NCBI RefSeq assembly: GCF_949987535.1
Contig: NC_080071.1
Span: 22,715,032 to 22,779,031, forward strand
DNA length: 64,000 nt
From: Balaenoptera acutorostrata
Taxonomy: Eukaryota > Chordata > Mammalia > Artiodactyla > Balaenopteridae
Reading direction: 5' to 3'
Below, piece after piece: positions 46,426-60,407 of the stretch (position 1 is the stretch's first letter; every line of letters starts with the position of its first letter). The translations under genes and the position numbers were made by a program. The notes under the pieces are model-generated. The model saw only the letters and a program-made list of their open reading frames with translations, did no database searches and was not told the origin of the DNA.

Positions 46426-47863
46426 AATGGATTGGGACCCGCAAAATTGGTTTCAAGGCCACTAATGCATCAAAAGAGTTTGGAAAACTCCAGGATATTG
46501 TGAACCTTGATGGGGTGCTTCCCCAGAGCAGCTGCTGTTAAGTGGGTGAGGCTGACCTGGGCCTTGGACTGGGAAGCGAAGGTGGCAGTGGTATGAAAGG
46601 AATGTGAAGAGGAAGGGAGGAGCCTGGGAAGAGGTTCTCTGAGGGCTTGCTGGGTGGGAGGTGACACAGATAGTGTCTTACAAAGAGTTAGGCGGGAGCC
46701 CACAAGGGAGGGAAAATAAGAAACACTCACCACTATCAACTGGCTGCCAGAAATTTATCTCCTGACACTTCCAAATTTTCAGAGTGGAGTCCATCCACAG
46801 GACTTGAAGGAGAGCTTTGGGAGGAGGGAATCTGGAGGAGCTTTGGAACATAAAAAGTGGTAAATACTTGGGTAAAGGCTAGCCTGGAAAAAGGGTCAGG
46901 ACTTGGGGAATGGCCATGATTTTTAGCCCCAAATTCAGACTAAGGAATCTAGGAGGCAATTTTATGTATTTAAATTGTTAGGTATTATAATAGAGCCACA
47001 GCACCATGCAAACCACAGAATTGTACAACCTCATTTTTCTCAGAGTAATACAAATCACAAGAAAAACATAGAGGAAAGAAAAGCACATTCCTTGGCCAGA
47101 GGCTCATGAATGTAGAATGGGTGAGGGGTGTGTCTTCATCAACCACGACTTTACTGTCATAAAGTGCTAAAAATATGTCATACAATTGTTTCAAATTAAT
47201 ATCTACTTGATTTGTTTAAATGTAAGAATGAACTTATACCATTTTCATCAGGTTTCCTTTCTGTCATTCACTTCATTTTTGCTAAGATGCATAGTCCTTG
47301 TGTAACTAAATAATTCTAAAGCATTATTTTGCTCTTGTAAATCAACTGCAGGTAAATCAGAGATATCTGCAAAGTCTAATTTAGAAGAGACAAATGTTTT
47401 TTCTGCCTGGTATAATAATTCATTTCAATTAACATGATGAAACCAACTACAGAGCCATTTTTCACTGAAAATGTTGTGGTGGAGTTCAGGGAAATATTAA
47501 AGACATTTCTAGAAGCACAAACAAGCTTACAGGTGCACTTAGTTGCCCTAAGGAAAAAGAGAAGATTACAAATTGTCTCATCATACAGATAAGAATGCTC
47601 TGTCCTTTTCAACACTTTGGGTGAAACGGGGGATTGTATGTGGCTTATTTACAGTCACTCATTGTATGATCCCAGGACATTCCCATAAAAACATTCTTTT
47701 TATTTGCATTCTTCTTCTTTAACACAGTTACTTAAGGAGAAGATAAAATAGAGTCTATTGTGGGTTTTAATGAAAATATGATAGATAGAAAAATATCCAT
47801 AAGAACAGATATTGCTTCCAGACTAAACGATATTGAATAAAGCGGATATAAGTAAGGGTTAGC
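46426..47863. other. Unassigned DNA
   Basis: No coding signal. The purine-rich part at 46,470-46,900 may be an old repeat. Confidence 0.4.
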
Positions 47864-47874
47864 AAGAAATTTCT

Positions 47875-47914
47875 CTTTTTTTTTTTTTTTTTTTAAAGGA
47901 TTTTCTTTTCTTTT

Positions 47915-47949
<35 letters not shown>

Positions 47950-48219
47950 TCTATTTTTGGCTGTGTTGGGTCTTCGGTTCGTGCGAGGGCTTTCTCCAGT
48001 TGCGGCAAGCGGGGGCCACTCTTCATCGCGGTGCGCGGGCCTTTCTCTTTCGCGGCCCCTCCCGTCGCGGGGCACAGGCTCCAGACGCGCAGGCTCAGCA
48101 ATTGTGGCTCACGGGCCCAGCTGCTCCGTGGCATGTGGGATCTTCCCAGACCAGGGCTCGAACCCGTGTCCCCTGCATTAGCAGGCAGATTCTCAACCAC
48201 TGCGCCACCAGGGAAGCCC
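47875..48219 (-). repeat. CHR-type tRNA-derived SINE, antisense
   Basis: Antisense copy whose tail appears as poly(T) and (ATTT)n at 47,878-47,955. It ends with 'gccaccagggaagccc', the reverse of the usual 5' end. Flanked by 'aagaaatttct' (47,864-47,874) and 'aagaaatgtct' (48,220-48,230), a one-mismatch target-site duplication. ORFs on both strands through it are not genes. Confidence 0.95.
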
Positions 48220-48230
48220 AAGAAATGTCT

Positions 48231-51200
48231 GATATAAGCTTAAGGAGATTTTAAATTTGGTAAATAAGAAATGTAAAAAAATATCAATCTATTTAAATTG
48301 AGTTTGTTTTGTCTGTGAATGTATGTGTTTGTAGAGATGGAATGAGCACGGCCAGTTGACTTGTAACAGACTGAAGAATGAAACAGTAGGAAGGTAAGAC
48401 GAGCTGTAAAATTAATTGGGGTCCAATATGTTTTGGGCTGCATTTAATTTTCTTGAGGGGAAAAGAGGTCAGGAATGGAATGAAGTCAATGAGAACTGGA
48501 ATAAGACTCACCGGAAAAAGTAAAAAGCAAAAGGGCCAACACTGAAAGGTCACTGAATATCCTAGGGACAGGAAATGAACTTTAAACAAAATAGAAGGTG
48601 GTATTTCTATCTGTTTGAGAGCTGTTAAAACTGCTATTGAAAAAGGCAACATAAATCATCAGGTGTTACTTGCCTGGAATATAGTTTGGATATGCATTTA
48701 ACTTATTAGAAATATCAAGAACATAGATGTTTTGTAGTGGGCCATAAAAGAAATATTGAAACACACAGCAAAATTGTTGCTATTTACCAAGACTTACTTC
48801 CTGTTTTACTATAATACTTTTTCTTGAAAAGAGAAAAAACAACTCCTAAATCATCTCGCCTAAGAAGTCTTCCTTATGCTAACGACTATTAGTATAAAAC
48901 TTTACCCGTAAGTGTGAAATCAAAGAAGATAATTCCCTTCTTTTGTTAAAAAGCTGCTGCGGGTCAAAATCGTTTAGGGTTGACATCTGACATGCAGCAT
49001 TTTATATGGGGAAACCATGATCGCAAGGTTGGTTGATGATCTCGTGCACCCACTGTCTTAAGCAGTAGCAATGACTGAATAATGCAAATGGTGAATTAGC
49101 ATCCGAACACTTTACAAAGTAAAACTAAAGCAAATAATTGCTACTTTGAATTGCCACATTGAAGGGCATCTTTTGATTGTACAAAGACTGGTTTTTAAAA
49201 ATAAACATTCATGGGGTTTTTTTGAAGGTTAATAATCATTAAAATTAACAGTTGTTATGAGGGTTTCTCTCCTCAAGGAGGCATATTCATAATTGTGATG
49301 TATCGGCGCCCTTGTCTTCTCCTGCTTCCCTGTCTGATGCTGTGAGATTCTGGGAAAGACCATATGATGTAGCAGGATGATGCGGTGGTAACAGACAGTA
49401 TAAACAGGCTTGTAAAACGCCAACAGGTCGCCAACAAACCCGGTGTTGTGCCTAGAGCTTCCAGTAACACTCGAGTTGTCTCTTCCCCCAACCCAAGCAT
49501 GCTGTTAAGCTTTTACTCATATATCACTATTGCATGTAAATATTTGGACTGGCCCTTTCTGGCACTATACACCTATGTTATGCTTTTTAAAACTGTGACT
49601 TGTCCTCTTCCACCCACTTGTGGCAAAAACTGTTTTGCCTACATTTTTTCCCCAGTCACACACATTCTGAATTTTTTTGGCATCGTCGCCGAACGACAGT
49701 TCTCTCTAATTTGGCTCTGCAATGGAGTGTTACCAAGGCTTTCTTTCCCCCTCCCTTTAAGTAAAGGAATGAGTTGGAAAACGTGCTATACTTTGCTGTC
49801 TTGGCAAGAGAGGAGGAGGGTCAGAAAGGAAGCAGGTATGTTCTTTGCCCAAGCATGTGGCGCTCCTATAGAAAGTTGGAATTCAATGGAAGAGTGGCCT
49901 GGTGGCATTCATTATAAAGACATATCCAAAACTCTTCAGAGTTGCTTAAGGGTAGCACTCCGATTGTTGAGGGGACAAAGGAACTTGCTTTGAAGCTATA
50001 TTTGCTCCACAAAGGTGTTTTTTTTTTTTTTACTTTGATTGTATGTTTATTTGGGGAGAATGATGGGGTTTGTGGATTAGGATTAAAGACCTAATCTCCC
50101 CTCCCCACCATCGCCCCTGCAAAATAGACTTCCTTCTGCCCCAAATTTAGCCATCACAAAAATCTACTGACGTATTTATAAGGTACTTGAATTATGATAG
50201 TGCAATATGTGTTTACACACTATATATGTTTTTTCTGTTTGGTCCTTTGTTAAGCACATGAATGGCAAACAAAAAGAACTTATCTTAAAAAGCAGCAGGG
50301 TAGCACTAGCTGGAATGTAATTTTCCAAAACCTGGCCATCTTTCAACAAGAGTGGGTGGATTTTTAGCGCTACAAATGTTTGTGTATTATAAAGTATTTG
50401 CCATGGTGACAAAGCTGGGAGAAACATCCCATTAGCCACAGACAGGCTACAGATTGTTCTGATTATCCATGTCCAAAACTCAGTCTGGCTACGGCTTTGT
50501 GTTATTTTCAGTGTTTATAAGTGCTTGTTGTGTTTTGGGTTTTTTTCCCCCAACTCACTAACCTACAACTTAGCAAATATGGATGTATGTAGGCATTTCA
50601 TTTCAAGTTATCTTTAAACATGTTCTTAGGGCTTGTTTATATAACCCATGTGTGATATTGTGTGTGTCATCATTACATTTAGAGTGGATGTGTTTATAGT
50701 GTTAAAAATAATAAGCTTTGAAAGAATGAGAGACTTGTGAAAAGCATCCTGCAGCACTTATTAAAAATAAACAGGGTCATGGTGAGAGAATGCGAATAAG
50801 AAGCAATGAAGTGTCTCCCTAATTTATTTGGAGAGATTTCTGACTATTGATTTCAATTTTAAAAGTTACAGTCTCTTTTTTAAAAATGACTTTTATCTCA
50901 AGTACATGGGGAGAAATGTGAATTATAAATAGCCAACAGAAAATATGCCACTGCATGTAAAGAATCCACATTTTTCCTTTTCCAAACATTTCCCTGCTAA
51001 GAAAAACATAGGAAAAATTTTAATGACTCCTTTTGCCCCTATTTTTGGGGTGAACGCTTATAAGCAAATGATGTTTTATGTAGTGGAATGAATCACTGTG
51101 CAATAAAACCTGGTATCAGACAGAGAACTGCTTTGAAGTTACTCATGGCTGTGCAAGGTAGAAGGCAAGTAGAATAAGGGGAAAAGGTAGACCTAAAAAC

Positions 51201-54200
51201 AAAAAGCTTTAAGGTCATATAAAGGTTAAAGAAAAATAGGTCACAGTAAATTAATCCTTATCATCCGAGTAGCATTGCTGCTAAATTAAACCACGCTGGA
51301 AGCTGGAACAGTCTGAAAACTTAGTGAAAAGACATGACACAATTAATTCTGCAACTGCGATATCTCAAATTTTTTCTTAGTTTTCTGGGTGACTTTTAGT
51401 GGAGGCGACACTAATGTTTTTTTCTCACATAAACAAGGAAGAAATTCTAATTCGCTTATTTATCATTCAGTCTTTCAGGGCAGGCTACGTAGCAGATCAT
51501 TTCACTAAACAGGACTAAGGAGAGACATTTTAATGAGGAAATAAAATGCCTGTTACAGGTATTTTGAGCAAATAAAGTTTTGCTGACTCCTTCCAAAAAT
51601 TGTGCTTTCTCAATTCATTTTGAAAAGTACTAATTGAAGTGCACATCTGTACAAGTTGAATAGTTGTTTTGATAAAATATAATAAGGTTTTCATATTCCC
51701 TAAATATGCTCATGTTCAGAAGTGCATCTACCAATGCATTATACGATTTTGGAAGAGGCAAATTAAAGAAACTTAGTTTTATAAGGACAAAGGGTTCTAA
51801 AGTCTTATTTCTAGGATATTGAATATGTCTGTATTCAACATTTCTACTAATCCTGTTTCTAAAGTTAGTCTGTTTTGAGGTCTGATTCTAATACCAGTTA
51901 AATTTGTTCTTGCCAATGAACAAGTTAGTTAAGGCTGGGAATATACATTGAAGACTTTAGCACACATGCGACCCAAGTTCCTAGCTAAACAATTTCTATG
52001 GTCAAGGAGCAGAGAGTCAGAATGCGGCATGGGCATCTGGGGCAGTGCTCTACTTGATATTTGGCCATCATCACTTATTTCTAGCCTACATTTGCATCAG
52101 AGCTTACATTTGGCATTTTCCAAAAGACAGTCTGGACCACTGCCTTCTAAACTGCAGCTGAGATGTTCGTTGGGGATTTCTCTATCATATTTTGTTCATG
52201 ACTAAATAGAACTAGACAGACATTAAAGGCTGAATTCCTGACACATCTTTTGTAATGGAAAATTTTCATATTTAAAGAATGCCCGGCACATATTTGTGTT
52301 TCAATGGCGCCCTACACATCTGTTACTTATTTTGGAGCAGCCTCTATCACATATGCAAAAGTCTTTTGCAGATAAATTACTTCATTTCAATCTAAAGTTA
52401 CATATAAAGGATTTCATTCTTTAGAAGAAACTTCTTTACATGGTTATCACAAAAAAGATCATGTGGGTTCCCCACGAAGGAGTCAGGCATCACACTGCGT
52501 GTGCAGAAATGTGCGATCAGTTACTAGAGTCACTGTTATAATCATTGTATGCATGGAAGGCACAGATGCTCAGCAACATCCATTGAGGGTATAGACAAAC
52601 AAAGGCCTCCAATTTGCCTTACAACTGGGGGCCTAGGATTTACATTGGTTCCTATCTGGAAAAGGCATTGTGTACCCACTTCATCCCATAACTTCTCTCC
52701 CAAAGCCAACAGAGTCAGCAGGAAGATACTTGCAAGAATGCTTCCTCTGCATTTGCATTTTCTGCACACCAGCTTCTTTACCCCTCCTTCCCATTTGGTA
52801 AGTAGAGCACTATATGCATACCACCCAGAGGACCAGCTTTTCAAATCTGGGAAGTTTTGAAACCTTGGAGGATATAGCACTAGAGGACCCTACCATCCCT
52901 TCTCTCTACTCGCATGAGAAGAGGAGTGACTTACCTGATTGGTGAAACTGGATACAAGACCATAATCCTCATTAGAGACCCAGCCTCTTGATAGCTCCCT
53001 GGACCTGACTCCCCACAAACAAACCACATTCTCCTTTTTGCTTCCTGCTGCCTTGTCTGCACTAACCAGAGCAGCTGCTTTGCTTACCACCAGACAAGGT
53101 CAGTTTGGGGGGAAGTAAAGCCTGGTGGCCTGAGGTTCAAGCCATATTCTCCAATACATTATTAGCAAGAAAGCCTGTTTTTGATTCCTATCTGACCCCT
53201 TTTATTTACTTACCTAACTCAAATTCAGAGAGAAGAAGAGGTAAGTTATCTGGGATCTTACAAAAACCAACTCTCCTTTATAGTAATTATCTTACTGTGT
53301 TTAAGGTTTGCTTGGCCATGTACCTTCTTGCTAGACTATAAGCAACTTGACAGTAAGACCTATTTCTTTTCATCTTTGTAAACCCTGCCTTAACATAGAG
53401 CACAGTATTCAGTTAATGTGGTTTGTGTCTACCAACCAATGGCACTAGTACCTAATAAAATAGTAATGAAATGATAGCCTAGTTTAAAAAGACTTCATTC
53501 AAGCAATTACATCAGCTGTATTAATAGATATAAAATCATCGTCTGGGGGAAAGTGCCATATTGTTTGTCTGACTTAATCTAGTGAATATTAGAAGTACTG
53601 AAGTGTACCTCCCCTCCTGCTACTCCTCCTACTAGCTAATTCAAACTATTCTAACTTATAGAATGCTTCACTTTTCAACTAGCCATCATGGAGATTGAGT
53701 AAATAATAAGGTATTGAGTATGTAAATATCTCATATATCAGAAATCTCCAGTCTTTTCTTGAAGAATAACAGTTTGTTATTTCCCTAAAGTGTTTTCAAC
53801 TGTTCTGGACCCTAGGACTGAGCTGGGAGCTGCTTCCCTACTTTTGCCCTCACAAAAAGAAGGGAGGTCCCAGGAGCAAGATCACATGGATCTGTGAAAA
53901 CTTTCACAATCCTTGTGGAGTTTCCTGAAGTTATACACACAAGCTTGAAAATGTTCTTCACACAAAATGTGAGTCCTGCTAAACAATTTTCCGATAAGTA
54001 TATGTGACTTTAAGTATGGACCAATTCAAGCAAGTTGTTGTTCTTAGTAATAAGCATTAAATAGTCATAACTGAACTAGAAAATTTAATTTTAGAGTCAC
54101 TCTAAGACAAACAGGTTCACAGGAAGGGAACCAAACCAACACAGATTATAACATCCAGAGACAGGGCTGAGCAGCTGTGAATGAACAGTTCTCCCTTTTT

Positions 54201-54688
54201 TGGTTCAGCTACCTGTGAATGAATCTCCGTCTTCTATTTTGTTGTTGTTATTGTTGTTATTGTCGTTGTTCTGAGGGTCTACATAGTTTCTGATCACAGA
54301 TGGTTATGGTCAAGTCCCTTTATCATTATGCATAGCTGTGATGCCCATATTGTCTCTCAGATAATTGGAGTAATTAGCAATTAATTTTTTCTTGCCGAAA
54401 GAGACTACTAAATAAACCTAAAAACCCATTAACAGCACCAATACTTTCTCTTGTGTATTCTGACCCACTAAATTGACTAAATCCACTAATCTACGAATCT
54501 ATTTAATCGAATCAAACCTCTTCAAATAACCTGTCTCTCATCCTCTTCATTATTAGAAGCAAGAATGGATTTAGTTATACATCTTCTGGGTAGAAGAAAA
54601 CATTGAGGAAGTAGAGGTGTTTACCTAAGGTCTGGTTTAGGAAGATGTGGGGTATAGGATGGATCATGGAAGAGGTAGTAGTAGAATA
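48231..54688. other. Repeat-poor block, no recognised gene
   Basis: About 6.4 kb in which I recognise almost no interspersed repeat, apart from a possible L2 3' end at 53,335-53,435 ('agcaacttgacagtaagacc'). The part 50,500-52,400 is A+T-rich and simple-repeat-poor. The longest ORF (49,385-49,993, 202 codons) has no recognisable domain, coding bias or splice context. Candidate ground for conserved regulatory elements, which I cannot test here. Confidence 0.5.
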
Positions 54689-54781
54689 CACACGGTCCCT
54701 GACTTACTATGGTTCGACTTACAGTTTTTCCACTTTTTGATGGTGGGAAAGTGATAAGCATTCAGTAGAAACCATACTTTG
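54689..54781 (+). mobile_element. Tigger-like DNA transposon, left part
   Basis: 'ggtccctgacttactatgg' then 'ttcgacttacagtttttcc' and 'gcattcagtagaaacca' match a TcMar-Tigger type element; the rest lies beyond the L1 at 60,554. Confidence 0.75.
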
Positions 54782-55149
54782 TTGTTGTTTTTTTTCTTTT
54801 AACATCTTTATTGGCGTATAATTGCTTTACAATGTTGTGTTAGTTGCTGCTGTATAACAAAGTGAATAAGCTATATGTATACATATATCCCCATGTCCCT
54901 TCCCCCTTGCGTCGCCCTCCCACCCTCCCTATCCCACCCCTCTAGGTGATCACAAAGCACCGAGCTGATCTCCCTGTGCTATGCGGCTGCTTCCCACTAG
55001 TTATCTATTTTACATTTGTTAGTGTATATATGTCAATGCCACTCTCTCACTTCGTCCTAGCTTACCCTTCCCACTCCCCGTGTCCTCAAGTCCATTCTCG
55101 ACATCTGTGTCTTTATTCCTCTCCTGCCCCTAGGTTCTTCAGAACCAAT

Positions 55150-58100
55150 TTTTTTTTTTTTAGATTCCATATATATGTGTTAGCATACGGTATTTGTTTT
55201 TCTCTTTCTGTCTTACTTCACTCTGTATGATAGACTCTAGGTCCATCCACCTCACTACAAATAACTCAATTTCGTTTCTTTGTCGTTTCTTTTAATATTC
55301 CATTGTATATATGTGCCACATCTTTTTTATTCATTCATCTGTCGATGGACACTTAGGTTGCTTCCATGTCCTGGCTATTGGAAATAGTGCTGTAATGAAC
55401 ATTGGGGTGCATGTGTCTTTTTGAATTATGGTTTTCTCAGGGTATACACCCAGCAGTAGGACTGCTGTGTCATATGGTAGTTCTATTTTTAGTTTTTTAA
55501 GCAGCCTCCATAGTGTTCTACATAGTGGCTATATCAATTTACATTCCCACCAACAGTACAAGAGGGTTTCCTTTTCTCCACACCCTCTCCAGCCTTTATT
55601 GTTTGTACATTTTTTGACACTGGCCATTCTGACCGGTGTGAGGTGATACCTTATTGTAGTTATGATTTACATTTCTCTAATGATTAGTGATGTTGAGCAT
55701 CCTTTCATATGTTTGTTGGCAATCTGTATATCTTCTTTGGAGAAATGTCTATTTAAGTCTTCTGCCCATTTTTGGATTGGGTTGTTTGTTTTTTGTGATA
55801 TCGAGCTGCATGAGCTGCTTGTATATTTTGGAGATTAATCCTTTGTCAGTTTCTTCATTTTCAAATATTTTCTTCCATTCTGAGGGTTGCCTTTTCATCT
55901 TGCTTATGGTTTCCTTTGCTGTGCAAAAGCTTTTAAGTTTCATTAGGTCCCATTTGTTTATTCCTGTTTTAATTTCCATTTCTCTACAAGGTGGGTCAAA
56001 AAGGATCTTGCTGTAATTTATGTCATAGAGTGTTCTGCCTATGTTTTCCTCTAAGAGTTTTATAGTGTCTGGCCTTACATTGAGGTCTTTAATCCATTTT
56101 GAGTTTATTTTTATGTATGGTGTTAGAGAGTGTTCTAATTTCATTCTTTTACATGTAGCTGTCCAGTTTTCCCAGCACCACTTATTGAAGAGACTGTCTT
56201 TTCTCCATTGTATATTCTTGTGTCCTTTATCAAAGATAAGGTGCCCATATGTGTGTGGGTTTATCTCTGGACTTTCTATCCTGTTCCATTGATCTATATT
56301 TCTGTTTTTGTGCCAGTACCATACTGTCTTGATTACTGTAGCTTTGTAGTATAGTCTGAAGTCAGGGAGCCTGATTCCTCCAGCTCTGTTTTTCTTTCTC
56401 AAGATTGCTTTGGCTATTCAGGGTCTTCTGTGTTTCCATGAAAATTGTGAAATTTTTTGTTCTACTTCTGTGAAAAATGCCAGTGGTAGTTTGATAGGTA
56501 TTGCATTGAATCTGTAGATTGCTTGGGTATTATAGTCATTTTCACAATGTTGATTATTCTAATCTAAGAACATGGTATATCTTTCCATCTGTTTGTATCA
56601 TCTTTAATTTCTTTCATCAGTGTCATAGTTTTCTGCATATAAGTCTTTTGTCTCTTCAGGTAGGTTTATTCCTAGGTATTTTATTCTTTTTGTTGCAATG
56701 GTAAATGGCAGTGTTTCCTTAATGTCCCTTTCAGATTTTTCATTATTAGTGTATAGGAATGCAAGCGATTTCTGTGCATTAATTTTATATACTGCTACTT
56801 TACCAAATTCATTGATTAGCTCTAGTGGTTTTCTGGTAGCATCTTTAGGATTCTCTATGTATAGTATCATGTCATCTGCAAAGATTGACAGTTTTACTTC
56901 TTCTTTTCCAATTTGGATTCCTTTTATTTCTTTTTTTTCTCTGATTGCTGTCGTTAAAACTTCCAAAACTATGTTGAATAATAGTGGTGAGAGTGGGCAA
57001 CATTGTCTTGTTCCTGATCTTAGTGGAAATTGTTTCAGTTTTTCACCATTGAGAACGATGTTGCCTGTGGGTTTGTCATATATGGCCTCTATGATGTTGC
57101 GGTAAGTTCCCTATATGCCTACTTTCTGGAGAGTTTTTATCATGAATGGGTGTTGAATTTTGTCAAAAGCTTTTTCTGCATCTATTGAGATGATCATATG
57201 GTTTTTCTCCTTCAATTTGTTAATATGGTGTATCACATTGATTGATTTTCATATATTGAAGAATCCTTGCATTCCTGGGATAAACCCCACTTGATCATGG
57301 TGTATGATCCTTTTATTATGCTGTTGGAGTCTGTTTGCTAGTATTTGGTTGAGGATTTTTGCATCTATGTTCATCTGTGATACTGGCCTGTAGTTTTCTT
57401 CCTTTGTGACATCTTTGTCTGGTTTTGGTATCAGGGTGATGGTGGCCTCATAAAATGCGTTTGGGAATGTTCCTCCCTCTGCTTATTTTGGAAGAGTTTG
57501 AGAAGGATAGGTGTTAGCTCTTCTCTAAATGTTTGATAGAATTCGCCTGTGAATCCATCTGGTCCTGGGCTTTTGTTTGTTGGAAGATTTTTAATCACAG
57601 TTCCAATTTCAGTGCTTGTGATTGGTCTGTTTATATTTTCTGTTTCTTCCTGGTTCAGTCTCGGAAGGTTGTGCTTTTCTAGGAATTTGTCCATTTCTTC
57701 CAGGTTGTCCATTTTATTGGCATAGAGTTGCTTGTAGTAATATCTCATGATCCTTTGTATTTCTGCAGTGTCAGTTGTTACTTCTCCTTTTTCATTTCTA
57801 ATTCTGTTGATTTGAGTCTTCCTTTTTTTCTTGATGAGTCTGGCTAATGGTTTATCAATTTTGTTTATCTTCTCAAAGAACCAGCTTTTAGTTTCATTGA
57901 TCTTTGTTATTGTTTCCTTCATTTCTTTTTCATTTATTTCTGATCTGAAAATTTATGATTTCTTTCCTTCTGCTAACTTTGGGGTTTTTTTTCTTCTTCT
58001 TCTTTCTCTAATTGCTTTATGTGTAAGGTTAAGTTGTTTATTTGAGATTTATCTTGTTTCTTGAGGTAGGATTGTATTGCTATAAACTTCCCTCTTAGAA

Positions 58101-58968
58101 CTGCTTTTGCTGCATCCCATAGGTTTTGGGCTACCGTGTTTTCAGTGTCATTTGTTTCTAGGTATTTTTTTATTTCCACTTTGATTTCTTCAGTCATCTC
58201 TTGGTTATTTAGTACCATATTGTTTAGCCTCCACGTGTTGGTATTTTTAAAATATTTTTTCCTGTAATTGATATCTAGTCTCACAGCGTAATGGTTGGAA
58301 AGGTACTTGATACGATTTCAATTTTCTTAAATTTACCAAGACTTGATTTGTGACCCAAGGTATTATCTATCTTGGAGAATGTTCCATGAGCACTTGTGAA
58401 GAGAGTATTGTTGTTTTTAGATGGAATGTCCTATAAATATCAATTAAGTCCATCTTGTTTAATGTATCATTTAAAGCTTGTGTTTCCTTATTTATTTTCA
58501 TTTTGGATGATCTCTCCATTGGTGAAAGTGGGGTGTTAAAGTCCCCTATTATTACTGTGTTACTGTCCATTTCCATTTTATGGCTGTTAGCATTTGCCTT
58601 ATGTATTGAGGTGCTCCTATGTAGGGTGCATAAATGTTTACTATTTTTATATCTTCTTCTTGGGTTGATCCCTTGATCATTATGTAGTGTCCTTCTTTGT
58701 CTCTTGTAATAGTCTTTATTTTAAAGTCTATTTTGTCTGATATGAGAGTGCGACTCCAGCTTTCTTTTGATTTCCATTTGCATGGAATATCTTTTTCCAT
58801 CTCCCCACTTTCGGTCTGTATGTGCCCCTAGGTCTGAAGTGGGTCTCTTGTAGACAGCATATATATGGGTCTTGTTTTGGTGTCTATTCAGGCAGTCTAT
58901 GTTTTGCTTGAAGCATTTAATCCATTTACATTTAAGGTAGTTATCGATATGTATGTTCTTATTACCAT
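55150..58968 (-). pseudogene. L1 ORF2 protein remnant (endonuclease and reverse transcriptase)
   Basis: Relic of the L1 ORF2 polyprotein: endonuclease, reverse transcriptase and a C-terminal Cys-rich segment. Fragments in N-to-C order: 58,800-58,552 and 58,576-58,367 (endonuclease, with IIGDFNTPL intact, unlike the copy at 30,223); 58,284-57,973 (endonuclease end and linker); 57,922-57,431 (fingers/palm, [17 protein letters not shown]); 56,966-56,604, carrying the catalytic FADDM motif at about 56,871-56,882; and 56,402-55,749 (thumb and C-terminal part, 217 codons). At least five stops or frameshifts separate them, so no complete enzyme is encoded. The C-terminal limit is estimated. Confidence 0.9.
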
Positions 58969-59026
58969 TTTCTTAATTGTTTTGGGTTTGCTATTGTTGG
59001 TCTTTTGCTTCTCTTGTGTTTCCGGC

Positions 59027-59873
59027 CTAGAGAAGTTCCTTTAGCATTTGTTGTAAAGCTGGTTTGGTGGTGCTGAATTCTCTTAGCTTTTGCTTGTCTG
59101 TAAAGATTTTAATTTCTCCATCAAATCTGAATGAGATCCCTGCTGAGTACAGTAATCTTGGTTGTAGGTTTTTCCCTTTCATCACTTTAAATATGTCCTG
59201 CCTTTCCCTTCTGGCTTGCAGAGTTTCTACTGAAAGATCAGCTATTAACCTTATGTTATTTGTTGCTTTTCCCTTGCTGCTTTTAATATTTTTTCTTTGT
59301 ATTTAATTTTTGATTGTTTGATTAATATGTGTCTTGGCATGTTTCTCCTTTGATTTATCCTGTATGGGACTCTCTGTTCTTCCTGGACTTGACTGACTAT
59401 TTCCTTTCCCATATTAGGGAAGTTTTCAACTTTAATCTATTCAAATATTTTCTCAGTCCCTTTCTTTTTCCCTTTTCTTCTGGGACCCCTATAATTCAAA
59501 TGTTGGTGCGTTTAATGTTGTCCTAAAATCTCTGAGACTGTCCTCAATTCTTTTCATTCTTTTTTCTTTATTCTGTTCTGTGGTAGTTATTTCCACTATT
59601 TTATCTTCCAGGTCACTTATCCATTCTTCTGCCTCAGTTATTCTGTTATTGATTCCTTCTAGAGAATTTTTAATTTCATTTATTGTTGTTCATCATTGTT
59701 TGTTTGCTCTTTAGTTCTTCTAAGTCCTTGTTAAACATTTCTTGTATTTTCTCCATTGTATTTCCAAGATTTTGGATCATCTTTACTATCATTACTCTGA
59801 ATTCTTTTTCAGGTAGACTGCCTATTTCCTCTTCATTTGTTTGGTCTGGTGGGTTTTTACCTTGCTCCTTCAT
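59027..59873 (-). pseudogene. L1 ORF1 protein remnant
   Basis: Antisense relic of the L1 RNA-binding chaperone. The readable N-terminal part is at 59,873-59,676 (MKEQGKNPPDQTNEEE, then QEMFNKDLEELKSKQTM), closely similar to the copy at 29,303. It then breaks: NNN-rich codons and a stop near 59,676 replace the conserved continuation. The remaining ORF1 region is recognisable at the DNA level to the terminal stop at about 59,027-59,029. An upstream in-frame Met exists at 59,951, but by comparison with the other copy the start is 59,873. The gap to ORF2 is about 58 bases, as in the sense copy. Confidence 0.85.
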
Positions 59874-60407
59874 CTGCTGTGTATTTCTCTGTCTTCTCAT
59901 TTTGCTTAACTTATTGCATTTGGGTCTCCTTTTCACAGGCTGCAGGTCCATAGTTCCTGTTGTTTTTGGCGTCTGCCCCCAGTGGGTAAGGTTGGTTCAA
60001 TGGGTTGTGTAAGCTTCCTGGTGGAGGGGACTGGTGCCTGTGTTCTGGTGGATGAGGCTGGATCTTGTCTTTCTGATGGGGAGGACTGCATCCGGTAGTG
60101 TGTTTTGGGGTGTCTGTGAGCTTAGTATGATTTTAGGCAGGCTCTCTGTTAATGGGTGGGGTGGTGTTCCTGTCTTGCTAGTTGTTTGGCATGCAGTGTC
60201 CAGCACTGGAGCTTGCTGGTCATTGAGTGGAGCTGGGTCTTAGCGTTGAGATGGAGATCTCTGGGAGAGCTCTTGCCAATTGATATTACACGGGGCAGGA
60301 AGGTCTCTGGTGGTCCAATGTCCTGATCTTATCTCAGGTCTCCCACCTCAGAGGCTCAGGCCTGACACCCAGCCAGAGCACAAAGACCCTGTCAGCCACA
60401 CGGCTTG

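Noticed and set aside
47943..48254. Overlapping ORFs with similar peptides in several frames
   Set aside because: Antisense SINE body, not a gene.
49385..49993. 202-codon ORF, the longest outside L1 on the + strand
   Set aside because: No recognisable domain, low-complexity stretches (Ser/Leu/Phe-rich), no splice or promoter context. Length is within chance for 64 kb in six frames.
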